Shown here piece after piece: positions 42,644-52,557 of a stretch of DNA of 64,000 bases. The number at the start of each line of letters is the position of its first letter. Within the stretch, counting starts at the first letter, position 1. The position numbers and the translations under genes are program-made. The DNA lies in NCBI GenBank assembly GCA_009392275.1, contig VFGV01000003.1, forward strand, positions 1 through 64,000, in the 5' to 3' direction. Under the pieces are notes generated by a model. The model was not told the origin of the DNA and searched no databases. It worked only from the letters and a program-made list of their open reading frames with translations. This DNA is from SAR202 cluster bacterium. GTDB taxonomy: Bacteria; Chloroflexota; Dehalococcoidia; Lucifugimonadales; UBA2962.

Positions 42644-44926
42644 ATGAAAAACAACTCAGGTTTCAAATATGTCGGCAAGCGACCTCTTAGACCAGATGGT
42701 GTTGAAAAAGTCACTGGTAAGGCTCTCTATGGAGCTGATGTAAATCTCCCGAGTACTATTTATGGAAAAATATTACGAAGCCCTCATGCTCATGCCAGGA
42801 TTTTATCAATCGACACTGATAAAGCTATAAAACTACCAGGTGTCCATGCGATAGTCACTTCAAATGATTTAGCGAAAAAGACTGATCAAATATACAAGGA
42901 TCTAGAAGGCACTCTATCGAGCTTACGATATCTAAGCAATAATGTGCTGGCTGAAGACAAAGTTCTATACGCCGGCCATGCTGTTGCAGCTGTGGCAGCT
43001 AACAGTCCTTATGTCGCTTTGGAAGCATTATCACTGATAACAGTCGAATATGAGGTTCTAACTGCGGTAACAGATGTTCAATCCTCTATGAGTCATGATG
43101 CGCCGCTTTTACATGATGATCCAACTACTGGATCTCCAAGACATAAAAAGTTTGAAAATACTAACGTAGTCGGGCACTGTGAGTTTTCAAGAGGTGACGT
43201 AGAAATCGGTTTGAGTAAAGCTGAAGTAGTTGTGGAAACTGAGTACAAAACTAACACCGTACATCAAGGATATATAGAGCCTCAATCAGCGACAGCTTTA
43301 TGGTCAAGAGATGACCGCCAATTAAAAATTTGGTGCAGCAATCAAGGCCATTTCAGCGTAAGACATGAAGTGTCTGCAATATTAGATATTCCAGTATCTC
43401 AAATTAAAGTTATTCCTATGGAAATCGGCGGAGGGTTCGGTGGGAAGATCACTGCTCATATAGAACCGATAGCAGCATTACTTTCAAGAAAAACTGGAAG
43501 GCCAGTTAAAATCTCTCTAGATAGATCTGAGGTGCTCCAATGTACCGGTCCTACTTCAGGAGGTCTTGTTAAAGCAAAAATAGGAGCTAGCAAAGATGGC
43601 AAGATAACCGCTGCTACCTGTGATATCTACCTTGAAGCCGGTGCATATCCTGGTTCATTTATAGAGAATGGCTGTAATACTGCATTTGCACCCTATGATA
43701 TTTCCAACTTTAATATAAGTGGCTACGACATAGTTACTAATAAACCAAAAACTGGAGCTTATCGTGCACCAGGAACACCTAACTCTGCTCTTGCTGTTGA
43801 GACGGCCATAGACGAAATCTCAAGAAAGTTGAATATTGACCCAATAGATCTGAGATTAAAAAATGCTGCCCAAAAAGGTACTAGAAAAGCCGATGGAACT
43901 ATTTATCCTGACATCGGCATGGTACAAACAGCACAATCGGTACTTGATCATCCACACTATTTACAGCCTAAACCCAAGCCATCAAATAAATCCATGAAAG
44001 TTGGTAGAGGAATAGCTTTTGGATACAGTGGAAACATTAATGGAGCATCAACAGTAATAGCAAACGTTGTGCCAGATGGAACAATTAGTTTAATAATCGG
44101 TTCAGTGGATATAGGAGGAACGAGGATATCTATAGCTCAACAATTCGCTGAGGTTTTGGGAATCAACCCAGAAAAAGTACATGTAACAGTCGCTGATACT
44201 GACTCTATCGGATACACGTCTGCCAGTGTAGGCAGCAGCGCATCTCATAAAAGTGGATGGGCCGCTTATCTATGTGCATTAGATATAAAAGATCAACTAG
44301 AAACACGAATATCAACTATTTGGGATGTGCCTAAAGCAACAGTGGTCTTTGAAAATGGTAATGCGACATCAACTAGTGGACCGGCTCAGGATATTTCATT
44401 TAAAGAATTATCATCAATGCTGGAAGATACTGGTGGACCCATAACAGGTAGGGGCAATGTGACTGCTGCTGGGTCAGCAGGTTCATTCAGTGCAAATATA
44501 GTGGATTTGGAAGTCGATATAGAAACAGGCAAAGTTAATGTAATAAAATATACAGCGTTCCAAGATGCCGGTAAAGCTATTCACCCTAGCTATGTTGAAG
44601 GACAAATACAAGGAGGAACGGTGCAAGGAATCGGCTGGGCACTACATGAAGAATACGTATTCGATAATCAAGGTAAAATGACTAATGCTTCGCTGTTAGA
44701 CTATCGCATGCCAACCGCTTGGGACGTCCCCATGATAGACGCCCAGATTGTAGAAAGTTACAATCCCGGACACCCGTATGGAGCGCGGGGGGTTGGCGAA
44801 GCATCAATAGTGCCTCCACTGCCTGCGATATCGAATGCAATAAATGATGCTATTGATTGCAGAATACCTATACTACCTATGTCGCCGACAAACATTTACA
44901 AATTTATTCCTAATTCTGACCATTGA
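42644..44926 (+). CDS. xanthine dehydrogenase/aldehyde oxidase family molybdenum-binding subunit
   Basis: Large subunit of a molybdenum hydroxylase (CoxL/XdhA-type), 760 aa. N-terminal GKRPLRPDGVEKVTGKALYGAD, the molybdopterin region GGGFGGK, AYRAPGTPNSALAVE, and the catalytic Glu in GARGVGEAS near the C-terminus are all present. No small 2Fe-2S or FAD subunit gene is adjacent, so partners must be elsewhere or another electron route is used. ATG 42644 gives the family-like N-terminus; no clear Shine-Dalgarno. Many different N-heterocycles, aldehydes or CO-like substrates are possible; the CO-specific AYXCSFR loop is not present. Confidence 0.9.
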   Translation: MKNNSGFKYVGKRPLRPDGVEKVTGKALYGADVNLPSTIYGKILRSPHAHARILSIDTDKAIKLPGVHAIVTSNDLAKKTDQIYKDLEGTLSSLRYLSNNVLAEDKVLYAGHAVAAVAANSPYVALEALSLITVEYEVLTAVTDVQSSMSHDAPLLHDDPTTGSPRHKKFENTNVVGHCEFSRGDVEIGLSKAEVVVETEYKTNTVHQGYIEPQSATALWSRDDRQLKIWCSNQGHFSVRHEVSAILDIPVSQIKVIPMEIGGGFGGKITAHIEPIAALLSRKTGRPVKISLDRSEVLQCTGPTSGGLVKAKIGASKDGKITAATCDIYLEAGAYPGSFIENGCNTAFAPYDISNFNISGYDIVTNKPKTGAYRAPGTPNSALAVETAIDEISRKLNIDPIDLRLKNAAQKGTRKADGTIYPDIGMVQTAQSVLDHPHYLQPKPKPSNKSMKVGRGIAFGYSGNINGASTVIANVVPDGTISLIIGSVDIGGTRISIAQQFAEVLGINPEKVHVTVADTDSIGYTSASVGSSASHKSGWAAYLCALDIKDQLETRISTIWDVPKATVVFENGNATSTSGPAQDISFKELSSMLEDTGGPITGRGNVTAAGSAGSFSANIVDLEVDIETGKVNVIKYTAFQDAGKAIHPSYVEGQIQGGTVQGIGWALHEEYVFDNQGKMTNASLLDYRMPTAWDVPMIDAQIVESYNPGHPYGARGVGEASIVPPLPAISNAINDAIDCRIPILPMSPTNIYKFIPNSDH

Positions 44927-44930
44927 GGGA

Positions 44931-44955
44931 CTATTGATATTAAGTTGATCAATAG
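44931..44955. promoter_or_regulatory. perfect 8-N9-8 dyad upstream of groEL
   Basis: CTATTGAT (44931-44938), a 9-nt spacer, and ATCAATAG (44948-44955) form a perfect inverted repeat starting 5 nt after the upstream stop codon and ending 41 nt before the groEL ATG. The 9-nt spacer equals that of CIRCE (TTAGCACTC-N9-GAGTGCTAA) but the arms are different. No T-run follows, which argues against a plain terminator. It is a candidate operator for the chaperonin gene. Confidence 0.5.
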
Positions 44956-44996
44956 ATAATAAATGGTCTCAAAAAACACGAGAGAGAAGATTAATT

Positions 44997-46700
44997 ATGA
45001 CAGCAAAAAAGTTCCAGTTTAAAGAAAATGCGAGAAAGCAATTAGTTGAAGGTATAGATATAGTTGCAAAAACTGTAGGGATAACACTTGGTCCCGCCGG
45101 TAGAAACGTTGTCTTAGATAAGGGTTTTGGCCCACCAAGAGTTTATAGTGATGGGGTGTCCATTGCTCGCGAAATTGATTTACCTGACCCATTTCAAAAT
45201 ATGGGAGCACGACTCATACAAGATGCTGCACGCAAAACAAATGATATAGCTGGAGATGGCACTACCACCTCAACGGTTATAGCTCAAGCAATCGTCCATG
45301 AGGGATTTAAAAATGTCGCCGCTGGAGCCAACCCGATGGCTCTTAAATCTGGAATTCAGAGTGCAGTCAAAGAAATCAACAATCAACTCAGTGTTTTAGC
45401 AAAACCTGTCGAAGGTCGAGACCAGATGGCTCAAATCGCTAGCTTGTCTGCTCATGAAGATCAAATGGGAGAAATGATTGCCGATGTTATGGAGAAAATT
45501 GGACAAGATGGAATTGTCACAATTGAAGAAGGCAAGGGCACATCAGACGAAGTAGAGTACGTTGAAGGAATGCGAGTTGATAGAGGATATATCTCTCCTT
45601 ACTTAGTAACTAATCAAGAAACAATGAAAGCTGAGGTCGACAATCCTTTCATTCTGTTGACTTCAGAAAAAATATCCTCTGCCAATGAACTAGTTCCTGT
45701 TTTGGAAGCATTATCATCTAAGAGCAAAGATATTGTGATTATAGCTGAAGATATAGAGAAAGAGGCATTAGCAACTTTAGTAGTTAATAAACTCAGGGGA
45801 ACTATGAATTGCTTAGCCATAAAAGCTCCTGCATTTGGAGATCGCCGTAAAGCTATATTAGAAGACTTGGCAATCCTATTTGGTGCTAACCTAATTTCTA
45901 AAGAAACTGGCAGAGGTCTAGAATCTGCAACGATTGAGGATCTTGGGAGAGCACGAAAAGCGATTGCTTCAAAAGAAGATACAACCTTTGTTGAAGGAGC
46001 AGGAGATCCAAAATCTATTGAAACAAGAATCCAACAAATAAAACTTCAAGCAGAAGACACAACATCAGATTATGACAGAGAGAAATTAAATGAGAGGGCA
46101 GCAAAATTATCCGGTGGAGTTGCTGTAATTAACGTAGGGGCTGTCACTGAAATTGCACTAAAGGAAAGAAAACAACGAATGGAGGATGCTTTAGCAGCAA
46201 CCAAAGCAGCTTCTGAAGAAGGTATTATTGCTGGAGGTGGAGCTAGTTTGATCAGAGTTGCCTCAAAGGTTCTGAAGGCAAGTACCGCAATCGGAGATGA
46301 ACTAACGGGTTATAAAATCGTCGCACAAGCGGTCGAAGAACCCTTAAAACTAATGGTTGAAAATGCCGGACTAGCTGGTGACGTAGTTTTGTCGGCAGTC
46401 AAGAAAGGAAATAAAAACCATGGTTTTGACGCTGAAAATCAGACTTATGGAAACTTATATGAAATTGGCATTGTCGACCCTGTAAAAGTCACTAAAACAG
46501 CATTAGAAAATGCTTCTAGTGTGGCTGCAATGATTCTTACAACAGAATCTCTGATTTCAGAAGTACCTGAGCCCATGCCTCCTATGCCTGGTGGTATGCC
46601 TGGTGGTATGCCTGGTGGTATGCCTGGTGGTATGCCTGGTGGTATGCCTGGTGGTATGCCTGGTGGTATGCCTGGTGGTATGCCTGGTATGGGATTCTAA
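44997..46700 (+). CDS. groEL: chaperonin GroEL
   Basis: Group I chaperonin that folds proteins in a 14-mer cavity with GroES. 567 aa. The N-terminal [34 protein letters not shown], the ATP-site [23 protein letters not shown] and the GGASLIRVA region are typical. The C-terminal tail is an exceptionally regular run of eight MPGG units plus MPGMGF, coded by perfect 12-bp repeats. No groES lies nearby. GAGAGA precedes the ATG, and a dyad sits upstream. Confidence 0.98.
46584..46688 (+). repeat. 12-bp tandem repeat array in groEL tail
   Basis: Eight perfect consecutive copies of ATGCCTGGTGGT start at 46584 and end at 46679, followed by a ninth partial unit (ATGCCTGGT, 46680-46688). Each unit encodes Met-Pro-Gly-Gly. 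The absence of any silent change between copies implies recent expansion or active homogenisation. Unit length is a multiple of three, so slippage would change tail length without a frameshift. Confidence 0.97.
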
Positions 46701-46731
46701 GTTTAATCATAAAAGTAAACACAAAACACCT

Positions 46732-47757
46732 ATGATAAAGCCACAAGTCGTCACCAACGAAAACTCAAATGGTAATCTCACAATTGAGGCTGATCAAGCT
46801 TCAAAAATTTTTGGTAACAGAAAAGCTGTAGATAACATTTCGTTCCAAATTAAAAGAGGGGAGGTTGTCGGATTTCTGGGACCAAATGGAGCCGGCAAAA
46901 CAACTACAATGAGAATGTTAACCTCATATTACACACCTGATATTGGAAAGGTGAAAATATCTGGAATGGACACTCAAGAAGCTGACATTGAAACTAGAAA
47001 AAAGATTGGGTATCTTCCTGAAAACAACCCTCTTTACGGTGACTTATTAGTTCATGAATATCTAAGTTTCGTTGCTGAACTCCGAGGTTTAATAGGAAAA
47101 GAAAAAAGACGAAATATTGAATTAGCCGTTGAGGAAGTCAGACTCACGGAAGTCTATTACTTGCCTGTCAGTTTCTTGTCTAAAGGTTACAGGCAAAGAA
47201 CCGGACTTGCCGGCGCAATACTACATAGACCTGAAATTTTAATCATGGATGAACCTACCGAAGGTTTAGACCCAAATCAAAGAATATCGATGCGTGATCT
47301 CATTAGATCATTGGGCAAGGATAGAACTGTATTGCTCAGCACACATGTATTAGGTGAAATTGAAGGAACATGCGACCGTCTTTTAGTGATTAATCGTGGA
47401 AAACTTATTGCTGATGACCCAGTTAGCACCATTTCGAGACGTGTTAGAAGTTCACAATCGGTAGTTGTAGAAGTCCAGGGTAGATCAGTCGAAAAATCAT
47501 TGAAGAAACTAAAACATATTACTGACTTAGAGCGTGAAGATGGAATTGGAGATCGTAAAAGATTTATATTAACTTTTGACAGTGAGGATGACCCAAGACC
47601 CGATATATTTAAAATGGCAAAGGATCAAAATTGGATTTTATGGGAATTGAGAGAATCCGAATTAAAACTGCAAGACGTATTCCAGGCACTTACCCAAACA
47701 CAAGCCTCAAATACAATTGATGACCTCCAAGCATCATCGAAAGAAATTGAGAGCTAA
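46732..47757 (+). CDS. ABC transporter ATP-binding protein, GldA-like
   Basis: ATPase subunit of 341 aa. Walker A GPNGAGKTT at residues 50-58, a Q-loop in GYLPENNPLYG, signature FLSKGYRQR (LSGGQ variant), Walker B ILIMDEP followed by TEGLDP, and the switch His in LLSTHV. The C-terminal extension (about 100 aa) is as in GldA/NatA-type ATPases. A longer frame start at 46591 reads the groEL repeat in another phase and was not used. It lies 32 nt after groEL and 3 nt before the permease gene. Confidence 0.92.
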   Translation: MIKPQVVTNENSNGNLTIEADQASKIFGNRKAVDNISFQIKRGEVVGFLGPNGAGKTTTMRMLTSYYTPDIGKVKISGMDTQEADIETRKKIGYLPENNPLYGDLLVHEYLSFVAELRGLIGKEKRRNIELAVEEVRLTEVYYLPVSFLSKGYRQRTGLAGAILHRPEILIMDEPTEGLDPNQRISMRDLIRSLGKDRTVLLSTHVLGEIEGTCDRLLVINRGKLIADDPVSTISRRVRSSQSVVVEVQGRSVEKSLKKLKHITDLEREDGIGDRKRFILTFDSEDDPRPDIFKMAKDQNWILWELRESELKLQDVFQALTQTQASNTIDDLQASSKEIES

Positions 47758-47760
47758 TTA

Positions 47761-50022
47761 ATGAACACATTCTTCGCTCTTCTCCGCAAAGATCTAAAAG
47801 GGTACTTCGACCAACCTACTGGATATGTTTTACTAGTGATTTTTGTTGGTGTAATTTCTTGGTTGTTTTTTAGGACTGCGCTAGCTGCAGGAAGCCAAGA
47901 CGCTTCTCTTAGAGCTCTATTTGATGCCCTTCCATTTATTTTGGCTATATTTATACCCGCAGCTACTATGCGGCTATTTGCAGAGGAGTTGAGAGACGGA
48001 ACTCTGGAGTTACTATTAACACAACCTCTACGTAGTTGGACTGTACTTGGCTCAAAATTCGCCTCCGGCCTGACATTTGTTTCAACTGGAATAATCCTTA
48101 CAATCGGCATACCGCTACTTCTTGAAACGTCTGGAAATATGGATACTGGTGCAATCGCCGCTCAATATATTGGATCAGTGTTTTTCGCGGGCTCTTTGGT
48201 AGCAATTGGAATGTTTGGATCTAGCTTAACCAGAAATCAAATTGTTGCATTTATTCTGGCTTTATTTATAAACATAGTTTTAATTGTTATTGGATTATCA
48301 TTTGTAACTCTCACAGTGCCTTCCTCAGTTGCAGTATTACTACAAGACCTCAGCCCATTAACTCACTTTGGAAATATGGCGAAGGGAGTAATTGCACTTA
48401 GAGATGTCATCTATTTCATTGCATTAACAGCTTTATTTTTATCAGGAACATACTTGAGTCTACGTAGCAGAACACTTAGTCATTCGACACAGCTATATAA
48501 AAATCTTCGATTAGGAGTAGCTGGTTTAGTAATTGCAAGTATCTTAGCAGGATGGTTTGGAAATTCAATTGCTGGACGTTGGGACATGACTGAAGACAGA
48601 GTTTACACTTTAAGCCCAGCAACTGAAGATCTTGTTAAAAATCTAGACGATCTACTAACTATCAATTTATATGTATCAAGCGACCCTCCAGTACAAATAG
48701 CAGGCGCTACTAGAGAAATTCAAGGTTTTCTGGATGGATTGGATGCGAAATCAGACATGGTTAGAGTAGTTACTCATACTGCAGACAAAAACGATATTTC
48801 TGCTGAAGCTGCCATGCTTGCAGGAATTCCTAAACAACAGTTCAACATAGAATCACAAGATGGGTATCAGGTAAAAGATGGGTACTTAGGTATAACCGTT
48901 AGCTACACTAATAGTCGTGAAATAATTCCGTTTATTGACACAGTAGACGGACTAGAATATCAGATCGCTACATTAGCCAATAAAATGGTTCGAACAGATA
49001 AAAAGACTATTGGATTTTTGACTGGTCATGGAGAAAAAGATCGTGCCACTCAATTCCAATGGTTTTCACTGCAGCTGGAAGAACAGTATAACTTAACAGA
49101 CGTATCAGTTAATGCCGATGGCAATCTAGACCTATCTGCCTTGGATATTATAGTAATAGCGGGACCAACCGAGCCTGTTAGCAGCTTAGAAAAGGATGCA
49201 CTTCATGACTTTTTGTCTAAAGGAGGAAAAGCGCTGGTGCTCATTGACAGTACCGTCACTGACACAGCCCGATTTATTGCCCTACCTAACCCAAACAATT
49301 TCAATGACTTTATTCTTGATTATGGAGCATTTGTACACGAAAACATTGTCGTAGACACTGAGTCTCATCGTAATTTATCCTTTACTACCCAAGGTGGTAA
49401 TGTTCTATTACCGTATCCGTATTGGATTAACGCTCAAACAGCGGCATCAAAAATAGGAGCGGCGGGTGAAGGTGCCACTTTAACATGGGCTGGATCAATC
49501 GAATTACAAGAAAATCCAAAAATTAATTATGTAGAGCAATATATACCGCTACTCCAAACTACCGATTTCGGTTTTATAAATTGGGATTATCAGGATATTA
49601 GCCCTAGACAAGATCTAGAAGAGTACGAATTCATCAATAGTGATACAGATAAACAATTACTAGCAGTAGGACTCGAAGGGCAAGCGTATAGTCCTAGATC
49701 GTCAACTGAAAAACAATTTCGTTTAGTTGTGGTAGGAGATTCCGACTGGTTAACTGATAATGTAGCAGCACGATACCAGAACAATTTGATATTAGCTTTA
49801 AATTGGATTGACTGGCTCGCACAAGAAGAGGCGTTGGCAAGCATTAGGTCCAAGGTCATAACATCTCGCACATTGTTATTCCGTTCTGACGCGCTAAAAA
49901 ACTTTGTTCAATACGCAAATATAGTCGGTGTTCCTGTCATAATAATATTGATAGGTGGAATTCGATTTATTAGGCGGCGCCAGTTTACTCAAAAAGTCTG
50001 GGCTGATAGGAAGGAGGACTAA
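47761..50022 (+). CDS. ABC-2 permease fused to GldG-like periplasmic domain
   Basis: A 753-aa fusion. The N-terminal part (about 1-240) is an ABC-2 type permease with six membrane helices (AEELRDGTLELLLTQPLRSW is the GldF-type cytosolic motif). From about residue 255 another helix leads to WDMTEDRVYTLSPAT and the GldG/ABC_transp_aux domain, including FLTGHGEKD and the KGGKALVLIDS region, and a final membrane helix near the C-terminus. GldF and GldG are separate in gliding Bacteroidetes; fused forms occur in many non-gliding bacteria. The transported substrate is unknown. Confidence 0.9.
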   Translation: MNTFFALLRKDLKGYFDQPTGYVLLVIFVGVISWLFFRTALAAGSQDASLRALFDALPFILAIFIPAATMRLFAEELRDGTLELLLTQPLRSWTVLGSKFASGLTFVSTGIILTIGIPLLLETSGNMDTGAIAAQYIGSVFFAGSLVAIGMFGSSLTRNQIVAFILALFINIVLIVIGLSFVTLTVPSSVAVLLQDLSPLTHFGNMAKGVIALRDVIYFIALTALFLSGTYLSLRSRTLSHSTQLYKNLRLGVAGLVIASILAGWFGNSIAGRWDMTEDRVYTLSPATEDLVKNLDDLLTINLYVSSDPPVQIAGATREIQGFLDGLDAKSDMVRVVTHTADKNDISAEAAMLAGIPKQQFNIESQDGYQVKDGYLGITVSYTNSREIIPFIDTVDGLEYQIATLANKMVRTDKKTIGFLTGHGEKDRATQFQWFSLQLEEQYNLTDVSVNADGNLDLSALDIIVIAGPTEPVSSLEKDALHDFLSKGGKALVLIDSTVTDTARFIALPNPNNFNDFILDYGAFVHENIVVDTESHRNLSFTTQGGNVLLPYPYWINAQTAASKIGAAGEGATLTWAGSIELQENPKINYVEQYIPLLQTTDFGFINWDYQDISPRQDLEEYEFINSDTDKQLLAVGLEGQAYSPRSSTEKQFRLVVVGDSDWLTDNVAARYQNNLILALNWIDWLAQEEALASIRSKVITSRTLLFRSDALKNFVQYANIVGVPVIIILIGGIRFIRRRQFTQKVWADRKED

Positions 50023-51017
50023 TGAAAGGGCGTGAGGTCGGATATGTATTACTAGCTCTGATTATACTAGGTGTCGCTGGCGTTATTATTAAATTAGTTA
50101 CAACTGGTAACAATAATGAGACGTTAACTGGATTATTACCTTTACATAGCGACGTTATTGATAGCATTACTATACGAACAACAGAATTTGGCCCTGACTC
50201 TCCGGAAGGTACTACTAAATTAAGTCGGTTAGGTGATGACTGGTCAGTAAAAACCGAGGCCGGTTCGCAAATTGCTTTTCAACCATATTTGGACCGTATG
50301 TGGGAAATGGTTTCAAGATTTGAAGGGGCGCAATTAATATCAACAAACCCTGACAGTCACAAAAAAATGCTAATTGATGACCAAACCGGTATAGAAATTA
50401 TATTTATGCTTGGGGCATCAGTACAGGAGAAATTCACAGTAGGTAGTGGTTGGTCTTCTGATATTCGGCATTGTTTTATAAGAAGAGCTGGAAACGATTA
50501 CGTCTATACTGTTCCATGTCAATACGAAAATATTTTTAATCCTTCCCCAAACAGCTGGCGTAATCCCGTCATAGTAAGTATTGCAAGAGAGGAAATAACT
50601 CTCGTAACAATTAGGTATCCCAAGCAAAACAACGAATTTTTTAGCGTAGATCTTAACGGGCAAACCAATGGTGTTTGGACGCCGTTTCTTGTACTTCCTG
50701 AAGGAAACGAATATGCAAATCCATATACGTCAGAAACCTTGCTTCGAGCTGTGAATGGTTTAGTGGGGTCTGACTTCGCTTCAAAAGAGCAAATAGATAG
50801 TATTAACTTTGATATACCAGATGCATCTATTCTAATTAAAACCAGAGATGGATCACAAATCCCTACGCAGCGTGTGTTATTCGTAAATAATAATGACGGA
50901 ACATATTTTGTTAAAAATACTAATAAGGCTGATGTATTTATATTGGAGTCAGACGTAGTTGAAACATTCGTATTACCAATTGACTCTTATGAGTTTCCAG
51001 AAGAAACCTTACCCTAA
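50022..51017 (+). CDS. DUF4340 domain protein
   Basis: A 331-aa protein with one N-terminal membrane helix (VGYVLLALIILGVAGVIIKLV) followed by an exported DUF4340-like domain (SRLGDDWSVKT, FTVGSG, YVYTVP). Its ATG overlaps the stop of the GldF-GldG fusion by 1 nt, with AAGGAGG upstream, so translation is coupled. DUF4340 proteins regularly follow GldG genes and presumably work with the transporter outside the membrane. No enzymatic motif is seen. Confidence 0.85.
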   Translation: MKGREVGYVLLALIILGVAGVIIKLVTTGNNNETLTGLLPLHSDVIDSITIRTTEFGPDSPEGTTKLSRLGDDWSVKTEAGSQIAFQPYLDRMWEMVSRFEGAQLISTNPDSHKKMLIDDQTGIEIIFMLGASVQEKFTVGSGWSSDIRHCFIRRAGNDYVYTVPCQYENIFNPSPNSWRNPVIVSIAREEITLVTIRYPKQNNEFFSVDLNGQTNGVWTPFLVLPEGNEYANPYTSETLLRAVNGLVGSDFASKEQIDSINFDIPDASILIKTRDGSQIPTQRVLFVNNNDGTYFVKNTNKADVFILESDVVETFVLPIDSYEFPEETLP

Positions 51018-51020
51018 CAG

Positions 51021-51974
51021 TTAGCCGATCGGTTGCAACTTTCTGAAGCTAACAACATTTTCCATCGAATCTAGCCATGATTTTCCTGCTGTCTTAGACA
51101 CTTCTCCAAGATATATACTGCCATCGTTATCTATAGCTATCCCATGTGGCGCAATCATTTGACCAGGTTGTTTACCAAATCCGTGTTCACCAACTTTCGA
51201 CAGTCTTTTGCCAGAGCGGTCAATAATGCTAACCCTGGGCCCAATATTTGGTACTAGTTGACTAACTGTTCCTTGAAAACCAAGCTCTCCCACATACATT
51301 AAACCATCAGGGCCAATTCTAAGAGCACATGGTCGGTGTACATTTGTGTACTCATGTTGAAACACCCCATCTTGACTAAAAACTTGAATTCTATGGTTTT
51401 CACGATCAGCTACATAAATGTATCCACCATCATCAATTGCGATGTTATGTGGTAATGAAAATTCCCCTGGATCAACTCCAGGGCTACCCCAACTTAAAAT
51501 ATGATCGCCTTCATGAGAAAATCTATGGATGGCTGAGTTCATGTACCCATCGCTTACAAAAATATCTCCAGTGTTTTTATCTACGGCAACATCAGTTGGT
51601 TTATTAAAAGGCTTGCCGCCGTGTATGGCTGAGGGCTTGTCTTGAGTTCCTAGAGTCAATTTTATTTCTCCGTCTGATGTCATCCACCTAATAGTATGAT
51701 CAAAATGATCCGTGCAATAAAATGTGTTTTCTGGTCCAGGTGTTATTGCATGCGCTGACGTAAAGATTCCTTGACCCCAAGTTTTTACATAATTCCCATC
51801 TTTATCTAAGACTAGAATCGGGTAATCACCCCTGGAAAAAATATAAATTAACTCATCAGAACCTACAGCAACACCAGCAACTTCATGCCAACCAATGCCT
51901 TCAGGCAATTTCGGCCAATTTATAAGATTCAAATAAGTGTATTGATTCTGTCCCAGTTTAATTTCGTCGCTCAT
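51021..51974 (-). CDS. NHL-repeat six-bladed propeller, peptidylglycine alpha-amidating-lyase-like
   Basis: A 317-aa beta-propeller without signal peptide. NHL-type units repeat, for example KPTDVAVDKNTGDIFVSDGY, LPHNIAIDDGGYIYVADRENHRIQVFS and APHGIAIDNDGSIYLGEV. The order resembles peptidyl-alpha-hydroxyglycine alpha-amidating lyases. The His in HAIT, LPHNI and APHGI could bind metal as in that family. A lyase reaction is possible but unproven. It converges on the DUF4340 gene (3 nt apart). Confidence 0.85.
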   Translation of the reverse strand: MSDEIKLGQNQYTYLNLINWPKLPEGIGWHEVAGVAVGSDELIYIFSRGDYPILVLDKDGNYVKTWGQGIFTSAHAITPGPENTFYCTDHFDHTIRWMTSDGEIKLTLGTQDKPSAIHGGKPFNKPTDVAVDKNTGDIFVSDGYMNSAIHRFSHEGDHILSWGSPGVDPGEFSLPHNIAIDDGGYIYVADRENHRIQVFSQDGVFQHEYTNVHRPCALRIGPDGLMYVGELGFQGTVSQLVPNIGPRVSIIDRSGKRLSKVGEHGFGKQPGQMIAPHGIAIDNDGSIYLGEVSKTAGKSWLDSMENVVSFRKLQPIG

Positions 51975-52115
51975 TTATGCATCCTCACATGTTCAGCCTG
52001 CAAATACAAACATTAATTATTTTTTTTCACTATAATACTATTTCAGATTTTAAACATACACAAAACTTCTAAATCAATACATACAAGATCGTAACAGCAA
52101 GAGAGGTCTTACATA

Positions 52116-52550
52116 ATGAATCAGATCAATTCAGGCACAATTATCAACCTGCAAATAAGTACACAAAAAGGTGATCCTGTGTCTCGTGTACCAGAATTAG
52201 AATTTATAAAAGGATTAGGAATATCTGGAGAGTCACATGCCGGCAAATCAGAAAATCGACAGGTATTACTGATGGACAGCGAAACCCAAAAACTATTTGA
52301 TATAACCCCTGATATAACTAGAGAAAACGTGACCACAAAGAATCTACAATTAAGCAAGTTGTCTCCAGGTGATATGTTAGCTTTAGGAAATTCAGTACGA
52401 TTAGAAGTGACTGGCGACTGCGAACCTTGTAAAAGCTTAGACATAAAAAAGCCCGGACTTAGCGAAGCGATTAAAGGACATAGAGGAATTTTGGCTAAAG
52501 TAATTGATTCTGGATTCGTAAAACTTAACGATACAATCGGCATGGAATAG
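52116..52550 (+). CDS. MOSC domain protein
   Basis: Small stand-alone MOSC (molybdenum cofactor sulfurase C-terminal) protein, 144 aa. Typical parts are GISGESHAGKS, ITRENVTTKNLQLSKLSPGD, LGNSVRLEVTG and the conserved Cys in DCEPC. MOSC proteins handle the sulfur on molybdenum cofactors or related metal-sulfur transfers, which fits the molybdenum hydroxylase 7 kb upstream. GAGAGG lies 9 nt before ATG. The next gene begins within 8 nt. Confidence 0.9.
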   Translation: MNQINSGTIINLQISTQKGDPVSRVPELEFIKGLGISGESHAGKSENRQVLLMDSETQKLFDITPDITRENVTTKNLQLSKLSPGDMLALGNSVRLEVTGDCEPCKSLDIKKPGLSEAIKGHRGILAKVIDSGFVKLNDTIGME

Positions 52551-52557
52551 AGTGTTT

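Noticed and set aside
46584-46688. Tandem repeat as a possible CRISPR array
   Set aside because: 12-bp units without spacers inside a coding region; it is the GroEL tail.
46591-46731. N-terminal extension of the ABC ATPase with repeated MVCLVV
   Set aside because: It is the groEL MPGG repeat read in another frame; the ATPase has a normal start at 46732.
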